Assembly: GCA_037134755.1 (NCBI GenBank)
Contig: JBAXLO010000078.1
Location: 1-18,001, forward strand
DNA from: JBAXLO01 sp037134755
Lineage (GTDB): Bacteria > Bacteroidota > Bacteroidia > Bacteroidales > JACABE01
Length of the DNA stretch: 18,001 bases
Direction: 5' to 3'
In this document: positions 7,258-16,153 of the stretch, in pieces
Layout: every line of letters begins with the position of its first letter
Position numbering within the stretch: the stretch's first letter is position 1
The notes under the pieces: model-generated
Databases searched by the model: none
The model's input: the letters and a program-made list of their open reading frames with translations, nothing else
Told to the model about the DNA's origin: nothing
Position numbers and translations under genes: made by a program

Positions 7258-9771
7258 TTAAGTTGTAGTTTTCTTTGGCTTACTAAAGAATGATTTCTTT
7301 TTAGATGTTTTAGCATCATCATCTGAATAGTAACCATAACCGTAACCATAACCGTATCCGTATCCGTATCCGTATCCATAACCGTATCCGTATCCATAAC
7401 CGTATCCGTATCCATATCCATATCCGTAAGACCCTCTATCCAACCGAACATCATTGATAAGAATTTGAATAGAAGCAGATCCTCTAGTTTCAATATCTTT
7501 AATAATAGCACCAAAAACCTTTTTCAAAGTATAATTCTGACGAACAACAAACACATTTGCATCCGTATATTTAGTCAATAAGAAAGCATCAGTAACCAAA
7601 CCAACCGGAGGAGTATCAATAATGATAAAGTCATAAATTTCTTTTAATTTTACAAATAACTCATCACATTTTTCTGAAGCAATTAACTCGGCAGGGTTAG
7701 GAGGAACTGGACCAGCCATAACAATATCAAGATTTTCAATTGCAGAACTCTGAATAATATCCTCCATTTTATTTTTTCCAATTAAATAAGAACTGATACC
7801 TTCAACATTTGTTAACGCAAAATCTTGATAGATCTTAGGTTTACGTAAATCGAACCCCATCAATAAAGTCTTCTTACCATAAAGTGCAAAAATGGAAGCA
7901 AGGTTAATAGAACAGAATGTTTTTCCCTCACTTACCATGGTAGATGTCAAAAGAATTACTTGCTTATCACTCCCTTTTGCTATAAACTGCAAATTTGTTC
8001 TTACTGATCTGAAAGATTCAGCTATTGATGATTTAGGAGAATCATGAACAACGATTTTACTTTCTCTATCGCTATGAATAATATGTCCAATAATTGGGAA
8101 GTTTGTTATCTTTTCAACATCTTTTCTTTCAACTATTTTATCATTCATTGAATCTCTAATGAATAAATAAAGTAGAGGAATAATCAAGCCGAGAATTAAA
8201 GCAATAATATAGTTAAGAGAAGTTTTAGGATAAACTTTATCAGCATCTCTTGCTTTATCAATAACTTTATTATCAGGAACATTTGAAGCCTTAGCAATTG
8301 CAGCTTCAGCTCTTTTTTCTAATAAGAAAGTATATATCTGGTCGTTAACTTTAAACTTACGTTCAATGTTAATTAAATTTCTTTCAGTTGCCGGTAATTT
8401 ATTAACTTCAGCTTGTACTTCAGCAATTCGCTTATCAAGTTCATGTAGTGTGATATTTGAGAAGTTAACAGTGTTCTTAATATTTTCCGCTAATGTTTTC
8501 TTTGCATTATCAATTTTAAGATCAATAACAGTTATAGCAGGATTTATTGGAGTAGAGGAACTTTTTAGTTTCTCTTTTTCTGAAGACAATTTAATTAAAT
8601 CTTCAATCAAACCTATTAATACTGGATCAGCCACTCCCATTGTAGAAGGAGAAACAATATCATTCTTAACCTCATGGTTTTTATTTATATATTCTAAAAG
8701 ATATTTATAATATTTATCCTTTAAACTTTCAATAGCTTTTTGTGTCTCTAGCGCATTTACTTTATCAAAAACAGCTTTTGCTTCATCACTAACATTCATT
8801 ATTTTATTTGTAGTCCTGAAGTTCTGCAATTGTCCTTCTACAAAATGAAGTGAATCAGTAATACCGGTTAACTGATTATCTATAAAATTAATCGTATTAA
8901 CAGCTGTAATATTTTTTTCTTCCAAATCGGTATTAATAAATACCTCTGTAAGCATATTTATAAGATCAATTGCCTTTTGTTTATTTTTATCTTTTAAAGT
9001 TATTTCAAGTATAGTAGCTTCTTTGTTGATAGGTTCAATTTTAGAACTTTTAAATTGATTAGTCATTTGACTTACATCATTTATAGTAAATTGAACTGTT
9101 TTGCCGTTGTACTTCTCAGCATTATAATTTGGTGTTAAAACAATTTTAAAAAACAAGTTTTTATCTTTATACCACTCTCCAAAACTTAAAGTCTTTGTAA
9201 TCTTTGGAACATCTACTTTTTCCTCAGTCGTCGTTTCTGAACTATAATCATACAAACTTGCATTTGCTTGTTCCGGGATTTCTAATTCATACTTATCACT
9301 AGAAACAATTTTAACAAATATTGGGATACTTACTAATTGATCATGAGAAGTGTCTAAAACAACTTGAAAAGGACTATTCTTGTATAACTCCTCCGTTTTA
9401 AATTTGCTTTCAGTAAAATAAGACACATAAAAGTTTAATTCTTTAATAGCTTTACTCATCAAATCATAAGATTGTAATACTCCAATCTCGTTTTGAATGT
9501 TCTTTTGAGAACCAAATAAATCTATACCTTTAAGAATTCCATTTTGCATTCCACCACCACCTTTTTTATCATCTTTGATTAATACGGTAGATTTTACTTC
9601 ATAAATAGGAATTGAATATTTATTAAACACAAAAGCAAGTAACAATGTCAATATTATTGATATCGCAAAATAATGCCAATGTGTAAGCATCTTAAAGATA
9701 ATCGACATTACATCGACTTTTTCTTCTTGCTCTTGTTGTTGATTATTATTATTAACTTGAAATTGTTCCAC
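7258..9771 (-). CDS. Wzc-like polysaccharide co-polymerase / bacterial tyrosine kinase
   Basis: The 837-residue inner-membrane protein has a Wzz-like domain with transmembrane segments at about 33-50 and 520-538. Between them lies a large periplasmic region with coiled coils (about 285-490) and a GNVR-like end (PATERNLINIERKFKVNDQIYTFLLEKRAEA). The cytosolic BY-kinase follows, with Walker A TSTMVSEGKTF (609-619), Walker A' LLMGFDLRKP (636-645) and Walker B FIIIDTPP (715-722). The first Asp of the usual Walker A' (DxD) is Gly639 here. The C-terminal Tyr cluster is extreme, (YG)16-YY at 782-815, then SDDD and a lysine-rich end. Autophosphorylation of such tails controls chain length and export. 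It lies 48 nt after the Wza-like gene in the same operon. No phosphatase or glycosyltransferase is nearby. Confidence 0.9.
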   Translation of the reverse strand: MEQFQVNNNNQQQEQEEKVDVMSIIFKMLTHWHYFAISIILTLLLAFVFNKYSIPIYEVKSTVLIKDDKKGGGGMQNGILKGIDLFGSQKNIQNEIGVLQSYDLMSKAIKELNFYVSYFTESKFKTEELYKNSPFQVVLDTSHDQLVSIPIFVKIVSSDKYELEIPEQANASLYDYSSETTTEEKVDVPKITKTLSFGEWYKDKNLFFKIVLTPNYNAEKYNGKTVQFTINDVSQMTNQFKSSKIEPINKEATILEITLKDKNKQKAIDLINMLTEVFINTDLEEKNITAVNTINFIDNQLTGITDSLHFVEGQLQNFRTTNKIMNVSDEAKAVFDKVNALETQKAIESLKDKYYKYLLEYINKNHEVKNDIVSPSTMGVADPVLIGLIEDLIKLSSEKEKLKSSSTPINPAITVIDLKIDNAKKTLAENIKNTVNFSNITLHELDKRIAEVQAEVNKLPATERNLINIERKFKVNDQIYTFLLEKRAEAAIAKASNVPDNKVIDKARDADKVYPKTSLNYIIALILGLIIPLLYLFIRDSMNDKIVERKDVEKITNFPIIGHIIHSDRESKIVVHDSPKSSIAESFRSVRTNLQFIAKGSDKQVILLTSTMVSEGKTFCSINLASIFALYGKKTLLMGFDLRKPKIYQDFALTNVEGISSYLIGKNKMEDIIQSSAIENLDIVMAGPVPPNPAELIASEKCDELFVKLKEIYDFIIIDTPPVGLVTDAFLLTKYTDANVFVVRQNYTLKKVFGAIIKDIETRGSASIQILINDVRLDRGSYGYGYGYGYGYGYGYGYGYGYGYGYGYGYGYGYYSDDDAKTSKKKSFFSKPKKTTT
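7327..7428 (-). repeat. Six-bp microsatellite encoding (Tyr-Gly)16-Tyr-Tyr
   Basis: This 102-bp tract is built of degenerate TAT/TAC-GGT/GGA hexamers inside the kinase gene. TAC-GGA and TAT-GGT/GGA units alternate in longer 12-18 bp patterns, as expected from expansion by slippage or unequal recombination. Changes in whole hexamers would alter tyrosine number without a frameshift. The other frames across it are also open but are shadows. Confidence 0.9.
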
Positions 9772-9819
9772 TTGTTATTTGATTTAATTTTTATGTGATA
9801 AACTTATTCTAATTACTTC

Positions 9820-10629
9820 TTATTTCCTAAGTAAGGCATAAACTGTTACTACTGTTGATATAGTTGATAACACTATGCTCCAAGGAAATGTGGCAAATTG
9901 CAACGATTTTGCTACTTTATTAGGTTCTATGTAAATTATATCATTCGGCAAAATATAAAATTCATCTTTATTTAATAAATTTCGGTCAGTTAAATCAATC
10001 ATTGTTACATTATCACCTTTAGAGGTTTTTCTAACTAACATTACCCTATAACGATTTCCGTAAGCAGTTAAGTCTCCTGCTTTTGAAAGTGCTTCAAATA
10101 TATTTACTTTATCCTGATAAAAATAATATTGACCTGGATGTTCAACGTCTCCTATAATAGTAACTCTAAAACTTGTTAATTTAACAATTACAGTAGCATC
10201 TTTCAAATAATTATCAACTGATTTCTGAATTATATTCTGTGCTTCAGTAATAGTCATGTTTTTAACACTTATTAAACCTGCAACAGGTAAATTAACATAT
10301 CCAGTATCATTAACAGTATAACTATTTAAATAAACGCCCACTTCACTTTGATACTGATATGAACCATTTATGCCACTACTACCACCATTAAAGAAATCGA
10401 ATGATGCTGGATCTATACTATTAATCTTTATGTATATTAAATCATTTGCTCTTAGTCTATAATCAACAGTCTTGTTAATGTATAAAATTGTATCTTTAGC
10501 ATTTGCATCCTGAGCTTTTTGCTGAAGATAAATTAATTTCCTTTGAGGTGTACATGATGTAAAAGCAATAAAAAGTAGTAAAGACATACTAATTATTAAA
10601 CTCTTGTATTGAATAAAAAAATTCTTCAT
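9820..10629 (-). CDS. Wza-like outer-membrane polysaccharide export lipoprotein
   Basis: The 269-residue protein has a lipoprotein signal with lipobox FTSC (Cys26). A Poly_export domain follows (about 52-150: VDYRLRANDLIYIKINS ... VNLPVAGLISVKNMTITEAQNIIQKSVDNYL), then an SLBB domain (about 152-235: FRVTIIGDVEHPGQYYF ... INIFEALSKAGDLTAYGNRYRVMLVR). A C-terminal hydrophobic segment (about 245-266) is likely the outer-membrane-spanning helix. It is shorter than E. coli Wza (about 380 residues), having a single recognisable SLBB domain, which I believe is common in Bacteroidota. Together with the downstream Wzc-like kinase it would form the trans-envelope channel for capsular or exopolysaccharide. 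Its glycan is unknown because no synthesis genes are visible. Confidence 0.9.
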   Translation of the reverse strand: MKNFFIQYKSLIISMSLLLFIAFTSCTPQRKLIYLQQKAQDANAKDTILYINKTVDYRLRANDLIYIKINSIDPASFDFFNGGSSGINGSYQYQSEVGVYLNSYTVNDTGYVNLPVAGLISVKNMTITEAQNIIQKSVDNYLKDATVIVKLTSFRVTIIGDVEHPGQYYFYQDKVNIFEALSKAGDLTAYGNRYRVMLVRKTSKGDNVTMIDLTDRNLLNKDEFYILPNDIIYIEPNKVAKSLQFATFPWSIVLSTISTVVTVYALLRK

Positions 10630-10679
10630 AAAATATTATTTATTGATATCTAATAGTTATATCTCTTTTTTATTGATTG

Positions 10680-10687
10680 CAAAAGTA
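10680..10687 (-). promoter_or_regulatory. Candidate -7 box of the polysaccharide export operon
   Basis: TACTTTTG on the minus strand (10687 down to 10680) matches the TAnnTTTG consensus and lies about 50 nt above the Wza-like start. No TTG is seen at the -33 distance, so support is partial. The rest of 10630-10788 is AT-rich, and no clear terminator for miaB was identified there. Confidence 0.4.
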
Positions 10688-10788
10688 CTTATTTTTTTTA
10701 TACTTTTATAAATAAATTTAAGAATCATAATAATTATTAGGCTTTTCTTTTCTAACTTTAATTGTAATTATTTAAAAACATGTATTCT

Positions 10789-12099
10789 CTATTCACTAAT
10801 TAAAGTTGCAGATGTACATCCTTTTATTTTAACAGATATATATTCTCCTAACTTATTTTCATTTTTGGGGATTACTATCACTTTATTCTGACTATTTCTT
10901 CCAGATAATTTTAATGATGATCGTTTTGAAGTCCCATCTATAAGAATTTCATAGCTTTTTCCTATGTCATTATTATTACTTTTAAAAGACAAAGCTCTTT
11001 GTAATTCTATTATCTCATTAAGTCTTCTGCTTTTTATTTCTTCAGGAATATCATCCTTGTATTTCTTTGCTGCTAAAGTATCAGATCTTTCTGAATATTT
11101 AAACATAAAAGCATAATCATAGCCAACCCATTCCATTAATGATAATGTTTCTCTATGTTCTTCTTCAGTTTCAGAACAAAATCCTGTAATTATATCTGTT
11201 GAGATGGCACAATCGGGGATAATACTTTTTATAGCTTCTATCCTATTCATATACCATTCTCTTGTATATTTTCTATTCATTAACTTTAATATTCTGTCGC
11301 TTCCAGATTGTACAGGTAAGTGAATAGATTTACATACATTATTATATTTAGCAATTATATGTAGCAATTCATCGGAAATATCTTTAGGATGTGAAGTAGC
11401 AAATCTAACTCTAAGTAATGGATTTATTAATGCTACTTTCTCAATTAGTAATGCAAAATTAAGTTTGTCATCAGCTTCCCATGAATAAGAGTTTACATTT
11501 TGTCCTAATAAAGTAATCTCTCTATATCCTTTTTCAAATAAACCTTTTGCTTCGTTTATTATTGTTTCAGGATTCCTGCTTCTTTCTTTCCCTCTTGTAT
11601 AAGGGACTACACAGTACGAACAAAAGTTCTGGCATCCTCTCATTATTGAAATGAAAGCAGATATTCCATTTCCATCAAGTCGTACAGGTTGTATTTCATC
11701 ATAAGTTTCTTCTTCTGATAGTAGTACATTTGCTGCCTTTTGACCTTTTTCTACAGTATTTAATAAATTAGGTAAATCTCGGTAAGCATCAGGACCAACA
11801 ATTAAATCTACAACTTCTTCTTCAAATATTTTATCTTGTAAACGTTCGGCCATACATCCTAATATGCCTATCTTTAATTCAGGATTTTTTTTCTTTAAAG
11901 CCTTTAATTCTTTTAACCTTCTATTTACCCTTTGTTCAGCATTATCCCTAATAGAACATGTATTTATAAAAACAATTGAAGCATCAGAAATTGCAGTAGT
12001 TATTTCAAAGTTATTATCAGCCATTATTGAACTTACTATTTCACTGTCTGAGAAGTTCATCTGACAACCGTAAGTTTCAATATATACTTTCTTTTTCAT
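10789..12099 (-). CDS. miaB: tRNA-2-methylthio-N6-dimethylallyladenosine synthase MiaB
   Basis: MiaB is a radical SAM methylthiotransferase that converts i6A37 to ms2i6A37 in tRNAs reading UNN codons. The N-terminal UPF0004 domain has the three cluster-binding cysteines Cys12 (TYGCQMN), Cys48 (NTCSIR) and Cys82 (GCMAERL). The radical SAM triad is Cys156, Cys160 and Cys163 in RGCQNFCSYCVVPYTRGKERSR, a signature typical of MiaB and distinct from RimO or MtaB. Further hallmarks are EITLLGQNVNSY and SIHLPVQSGSDRILKLMNRKYTREWY. A C-terminal TRAM domain (about 375-436) contains ILIDGTSKRSS and LSGRNSQNKVIV. The 436-residue length fits the family. It is transcribed divergently from topA. Confidence 0.95.
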   Translation of the reverse strand: MKKKVYIETYGCQMNFSDSEIVSSIMADNNFEITTAISDASIVFINTCSIRDNAEQRVNRRLKELKALKKKNPELKIGILGCMAERLQDKIFEEEVVDLIVGPDAYRDLPNLLNTVEKGQKAANVLLSEEETYDEIQPVRLDGNGISAFISIMRGCQNFCSYCVVPYTRGKERSRNPETIINEAKGLFEKGYREITLLGQNVNSYSWEADDKLNFALLIEKVALINPLLRVRFATSHPKDISDELLHIIAKYNNVCKSIHLPVQSGSDRILKLMNRKYTREWYMNRIEAIKSIIPDCAISTDIITGFCSETEEEHRETLSLMEWVGYDYAFMFKYSERSDTLAAKKYKDDIPEEIKSRRLNEIIELQRALSFKSNNNDIGKSYEILIDGTSKRSSLKLSGRNSQNKVIVIPKNENKLGEYISVKIKGCTSATLISE

Positions 12100-12224
12100 T
12101 CTTTTTATTAATAGTGTCGAAAAAATATTCGAAAGTTTTTAAACAACTAAGAATTAAAATTGTTTATAAATTCCAAATTAAACATTTATTATTCAAAACC
12201 TTATTTATGTTGATTATGAGATTG

Positions 12225-12232
12225 CAAAGGTA
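12225..12232 (-). promoter_or_regulatory. Candidate -7 box for miaB
   Basis: TACCTTTG on the minus strand (12232 down to 12225) matches the -7 consensus. It would give a 5' leader of roughly 120 nt before the miaB start. No good -33 TTG is seen. The 250-bp divergent region 12100-12349 otherwise holds only very AT-rich sequence and the topA promoter. Confidence 0.4.
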
Positions 12233-12305
12233 TAAATAAATATCATTTTAACATTAAAAATAAATTTTATTTAAAATAAATAAGCGTTATAAATATTAAT
12301 TGTTT

Positions 12306-12313
12306 TAATTTTG
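12306..12313 (+). promoter_or_regulatory. Candidate -7 box for topA-suf transcription
   Basis: TAATTTTG at 12306-12313 fits TAnnTTTG and lies 36 nt before the topA ATG, a typical leader length. The -33 region has only GTTA where TTG is expected, so the call rests on the -7 match and position. Confidence 0.4.
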
Positions 12314-12349
12314 CCGCTTAAATTTGAATATTTCTAAACAACATAATTC

Positions 12350-14908
12350 ATGTCAAAAAACCTCGTTATTGTTGAATCACCCGCTAAAGCAAAGACTATT
12401 GAAAAGTTTTTGGGTAAAGATTTTCTTGTTAAGTCCAGTTATGGACATGTTAGGGATTTATCTAAAGCTCAGATTGGAATCGAAATAGAAAATGATTTTA
12501 AACCTATTTATGAGATTACTGCTGATAAAGTTAAAACTGTTAACGAACTCAAGAAGCTTGCGAAAGAAGCTGAAGTTGTATGGCTCGCTTCCGATGAAGA
12601 CCGTGAGGGAGAAGCTATTTCATGGCATTTAAAAGAAGCTTTAGGTTTAAAAGATGATAAAATTAAGAGAATTGTTTTTCATGAGATCACTAAAACAGCA
12701 ATTCTTAATGCTATTGAAAATCCTAGAGGAATTGATATTCATCTTGTGGATGCGCAACAAGCTAGAAGAGTGCTCGACCGTTTAGTTGGTTATGAGATAT
12801 CTCCTATTCTTTGGAAAAAAGTTAAACCGGCTCTGTCAGCAGGTAGGGTTCAGTCAGTTGCAGTAAGACTTATTGTAGAAAGAGAAGATGAGATTCGTAA
12901 CTTTATGACTACTTATACATATAGAGTTACTGCTATTTTTGATGTTAATTCAGATAATAAATCAGACATTAAAAATAATGTATTAACTGCTGAGCTGTCG
13001 AAGAGATTTGAGAAAAAAGAACAAGCAATAGAGTTTTTAACTGATTGTATTAAGGCTGGGTTTACTGTTTCGGATGTAGAAACGAAGCCAGCTAAGAAAT
13101 CTCCGGCACCACCTTTTACAACTTCTACTCTTCAACAAGAAGCTAGTCGTAAGTTAGGTTTTCCTGTTGCTAAAACAATGGTTGTTGCGCAGCAATTATA
13201 TGAATCAGGGTTGATTACATATATGAGAACTGACTCCGTTAATCTTTCTAATATGGCAATATCAATGGCTAAGAACGAAATAGAAAGTTTATATGGTGAA
13301 GATTACGTTAAGACTCGTAAATATACTACAAAGACAAAGGGAGCACAAGAAGCTCATGAGGCTATTCGTCCAACTTATATGAATAACCAAACAATTTCTG
13401 GCGATAGCTCTCAAAAGAGACTCTATGAGCTTATTTGGAAGCGAACAATAGCTTCACAGATGAGTGATGCTATTTTGGAAAAAACTAATATTACAATAGA
13501 TATCTCTAATAGAAAAGAAAATTTTATTGCAAGAGGTGAAGTTATTATCTTTGATGGTTTTCTTAAAGTATATTTAGAATCAAATGATGACGAGGAAGAA
13601 GAACAAAAAGGATTACTACCTAAGGTTAAAGCAGGAGAAAAATTACTTTTAAAGGAATCAACTGCTATACAGAGCTACACACAACAACCTCCTCGTTTTA
13701 CTGAAGCTAGTCTTGTTAAAAAACTTGAAGAACTTGGTATTGGCCGTCCTTCTACTTATGCTCCAACTATTTCTACTATTCAAAAAAGAGAATATGTTGT
13801 AAAAGAGGATAAAATTGGTATAGAAAGACAATTAGAGGTTATCACACTAAAGGATAGTAAACTTAAGGAAACTAAAAAGACAGAGAAATCAGGTTTTGAT
13901 AAAGGCAAATTATCTCCAACTGATATTGGTACTATTGTAAATAAGTTCCTTGTGCAGCATTTTAGTGGCATATTAGATTATAATTTTACAGCAAATGTTG
14001 AAATTGATTTTGACAAAATAGCTGATGGCGATATAAAATGGACAAAGGTAATTAAAGACTTCTATACTCCTTTCCACAAACAAGTTGAAGATACTTTAGA
14101 AACATCAGAAAGAGCCAGTGGAGAAAGATTGATTGGTGTGGATCCTGTAAGCGGTCGCAATGTATATGTTAGACTTGGCCGATATGGTGCAATGGCGCAG
14201 ATAGGAGAAGCTAAAACGGAGGAAAAACCTAAGTTTGCAGGCTTAAAGAAAGGACAAAGTATTGATAGTATTACATTAGAAGAGGCAATGGAGTTGTTTA
14301 AAATGCCAAGAACTGTTGGTATGTTTGAAGATGCTGAAATGACTGTTGCAATAGGTAGATTTGGTCCTTTTGTTAAGCATGGTGCTGTATTTTATTCTTT
14401 AACTAAAACGGATGACCCTTATGAAGTTACTGAAGAAAGATGTATTGAGTTGATAAAATCAAGACGTATTTATAATGAAGCTAAAGCTGAGTTGAACAAA
14501 CATTTTCCTAAGACAATGGGAGTTTATGAGGAAGAGGAAGTTATTGTTGCTATTGGCAAATTTGGTCCTTATATTACGCACAATAAAACAAATTTTTCTA
14601 TCCCAAGGAGTGTTGATTTGATGAATATTACTTTAGCGGATGCAATTGAATACATTAAAGGCAACAAAAAGAAAACTTCTGAAAACGTAATTAAAGATTT
14701 TACTGAAAATAATGATGTTAAAGTCTTAAATGGTCGTTATGGTGCCTACATTAAGATTGGTAAGGACAACTATAAGATTCCTAAGGAAAAAACAGCTGCT
14801 GATTTAACATTAGAAGATTGCTTAAAGATTGCTGAAGAAACAGGTAGTACTTCTAAAACTAAAAGAGTTGTGAAGAAAAAGGTTGTTGCTAAAACTAAAC
14901 AGAAATAA
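12350..14908 (+). CDS. topA: DNA topoisomerase I (type IA)
   Basis: TopA relaxes negative supercoils by transient single-strand cleavage. The TOPRIM domain opens with NLVIVESPAKAKTIEKFLG (catalytic Glu9) and carries SDEDREGEAISWHL (acidic residues 82, 84 and 86). The active-site Tyr291 sits in GLITYMRTDSVNLS with Arg293, and ARRVLDRLVGYEISP and SAGRVQSVAVRLIV are also present. The C-terminus has several Topo_C repeat blocks (for example VAIGRFGPFVKHG, VAIGKFGPYITHN, LNGRYGAYIKIG) in place of the four-Cys zinc ribbons of the E. coli enzyme, and a basic tail (KRVVKKKVVAKTKQK). The 852-residue length is normal for this class. It is followed after 15 nt by sufS, so topA and the suf genes probably share a transcript. 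Confidence 0.96.
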   Translation: MSKNLVIVESPAKAKTIEKFLGKDFLVKSSYGHVRDLSKAQIGIEIENDFKPIYEITADKVKTVNELKKLAKEAEVVWLASDEDREGEAISWHLKEALGLKDDKIKRIVFHEITKTAILNAIENPRGIDIHLVDAQQARRVLDRLVGYEISPILWKKVKPALSAGRVQSVAVRLIVEREDEIRNFMTTYTYRVTAIFDVNSDNKSDIKNNVLTAELSKRFEKKEQAIEFLTDCIKAGFTVSDVETKPAKKSPAPPFTTSTLQQEASRKLGFPVAKTMVVAQQLYESGLITYMRTDSVNLSNMAISMAKNEIESLYGEDYVKTRKYTTKTKGAQEAHEAIRPTYMNNQTISGDSSQKRLYELIWKRTIASQMSDAILEKTNITIDISNRKENFIARGEVIIFDGFLKVYLESNDDEEEEQKGLLPKVKAGEKLLLKESTAIQSYTQQPPRFTEASLVKKLEELGIGRPSTYAPTISTIQKREYVVKEDKIGIERQLEVITLKDSKLKETKKTEKSGFDKGKLSPTDIGTIVNKFLVQHFSGILDYNFTANVEIDFDKIADGDIKWTKVIKDFYTPFHKQVEDTLETSERASGERLIGVDPVSGRNVYVRLGRYGAMAQIGEAKTEEKPKFAGLKKGQSIDSITLEEAMELFKMPRTVGMFEDAEMTVAIGRFGPFVKHGAVFYSLTKTDDPYEVTEERCIELIKSRRIYNEAKAELNKHFPKTMGVYEEEEVIVAIGKFGPYITHNKTNFSIPRSVDLMNITLADAIEYIKGNKKKTSENVIKDFTENNDVKVLNGRYGAYIKIGKDNYKIPKEKTAADLTLEDCLKIAEETGSTSKTKRVVKKKVVAKTKQK

Positions 14909-14923
14909 AGCTGTTAATTAACT

Positions 14924-16141
14924 ATGTTTGATGTCAATAAAATAAGAGAAGATTTCCCTATTCTTAAACAGCTTGTTTATACTAAACCACTTGTCTATCT
15001 AGATAATGCTGCTACTACTCAAAAACCTAAATCGGTTATTGATGATGTTGTAAAGTATTATTACGAAGAGAATTCCAATATTCACAGAGGTGTGCATTTT
15101 CTGAGTCAACAGGCTACTGTTGCTTTTGAAAATGCAAGGAATTATATAAAAGATTATATTAATGCTGCCAATAACTATGAGATTATATTTACTCGTGGAA
15201 CTACTGAAAGCATTAATCTTGTGGCTTTTTCATTTGGTAAAAAGTTTATCAACAAAGATGATGAAATTATCATCTCAGCAATGGAACATCATGCAAATAT
15301 TGTTCCCTGGCAGATGATATGCGAAGATAGGCAGGCAATTCTTAAAGTTATTCCTTTTAATGATAAGGGTGAGTTGGATTTAGATGCTTTTGAAAAGCTC
15401 ATTTCTGCCAAAACTAAGATAGTAGCCATTACTCATGTGTCTAATGCTTTAGGTACTATTAATCCTATTAAAGATATTATCAAAACATCCCATGACAATG
15501 GCATACCTGTTATGATTGATGGGGCACAAGGTATTGCTCATTCTAAGGTAGATGTACAGGATTTGGACTGTGATTTCTATTGTTTCTCAGGACATAAAAT
15601 GTATGCGCCAATGGGTATTGGTGTGTTGTATGGAAAAGAAAAATGGTTGAACGCAATGCCTCCTTATCAGGGAGGTGGAGAAATGATTCAAACAGTTACT
15701 TTTGAGAAGACTACATATAATGAATTGCCTTTTAAATTTGAAGCTGGGACTCCTAATGTAGGTGCTGTTATTGGCTTACATTCAGCAATGAAATATGTAG
15801 ATAATTTAGGTATTGATAACATAGCGGCTTATGAGGATGAGCTACTTAAACATGCTACTGCCGAATTACTAAATATTGATGGCGTTAAGATTATTGGCAC
15901 CGCCGCACATAAAGCTGCTGTGATTTCCTTTAATATTGATGCGATACATCCTTATGATGCGGGCACTATAATTGATAGGTTTGGCGTAGCAGTTCGCACT
16001 GGGCATCATTGTGCTCAACCTGTGATGGATATATATAAGATTCCGGGTACAATCAGGGCTTCTTTTTCTTTCTATAATACAAAAGAAGAAATAGAACCTT
16101 TAATTAAAGCCATACATAAAGTAAAAGAAATGTTTAATTAA
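14924..16141 (+). CDS. sufS: SufS-type cysteine desulfurase
   Basis: SufS is a PLP-dependent group II cysteine desulfurase that mobilises sulfur from cysteine as an enzyme persulfide for Fe-S assembly. Visible hallmarks are YLDNAATTQKP (25-35), NIHRGVHFLS, TRGTTESINLV, EHHANIVPWQ (121-130), MIDGAQGIAHSKVD with PLP-contacting Asp199 and Gln202, and the PLP lysine Lys225 in CFSGHKMYAPMGIGVLYGK. The sulfur-accepting Cys363 is in VRTGHHCAQPVMD, the motif that distinguishes SufS from NifS/IscS. The 405-residue length is typical. It precedes sufE by 12 nt. sufB, sufC and sufD do not precede it here; topA occupies that place. Confidence 0.96.
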   Translation: MFDVNKIREDFPILKQLVYTKPLVYLDNAATTQKPKSVIDDVVKYYYEENSNIHRGVHFLSQQATVAFENARNYIKDYINAANNYEIIFTRGTTESINLVAFSFGKKFINKDDEIIISAMEHHANIVPWQMICEDRQAILKVIPFNDKGELDLDAFEKLISAKTKIVAITHVSNALGTINPIKDIIKTSHDNGIPVMIDGAQGIAHSKVDVQDLDCDFYCFSGHKMYAPMGIGVLYGKEKWLNAMPPYQGGGEMIQTVTFEKTTYNELPFKFEAGTPNVGAVIGLHSAMKYVDNLGIDNIAAYEDELLKHATAELLNIDGVKIIGTAAHKAAVISFNIDAIHPYDAGTIIDRFGVAVRTGHHCAQPVMDIYKIPGTIRASFSFYNTKEEIEPLIKAIHKVKEMFN

Positions 16142-16153
16142 GATGTTATTATA

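Noticed and set aside
7245..7514. Minus-strand open frame reading MDTDTVMDTD repeats
   Set aside because: It is the out-of-frame reading of the Tyr-Gly hexamer tract within the kinase gene.
8366..8710. Plus-strand open frame of 114 codons
   Set aside because: It is antisense to the coiled-coil part of the Wzc-like gene, with no family resemblance or start context.
10700..10760. AT-only palindrome near AATAATTATTA as a miaB terminator
   Set aside because: The stem is short and purely A/T with no clear U-tract, so it cannot be told from background in this composition.
12027..12239. Plus-strand open frame at the start of miaB and into the intergenic region
   Set aside because: It is antisense to the miaB 5' end and then runs through AT-rich promoter DNA. 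No recognisable protein features.
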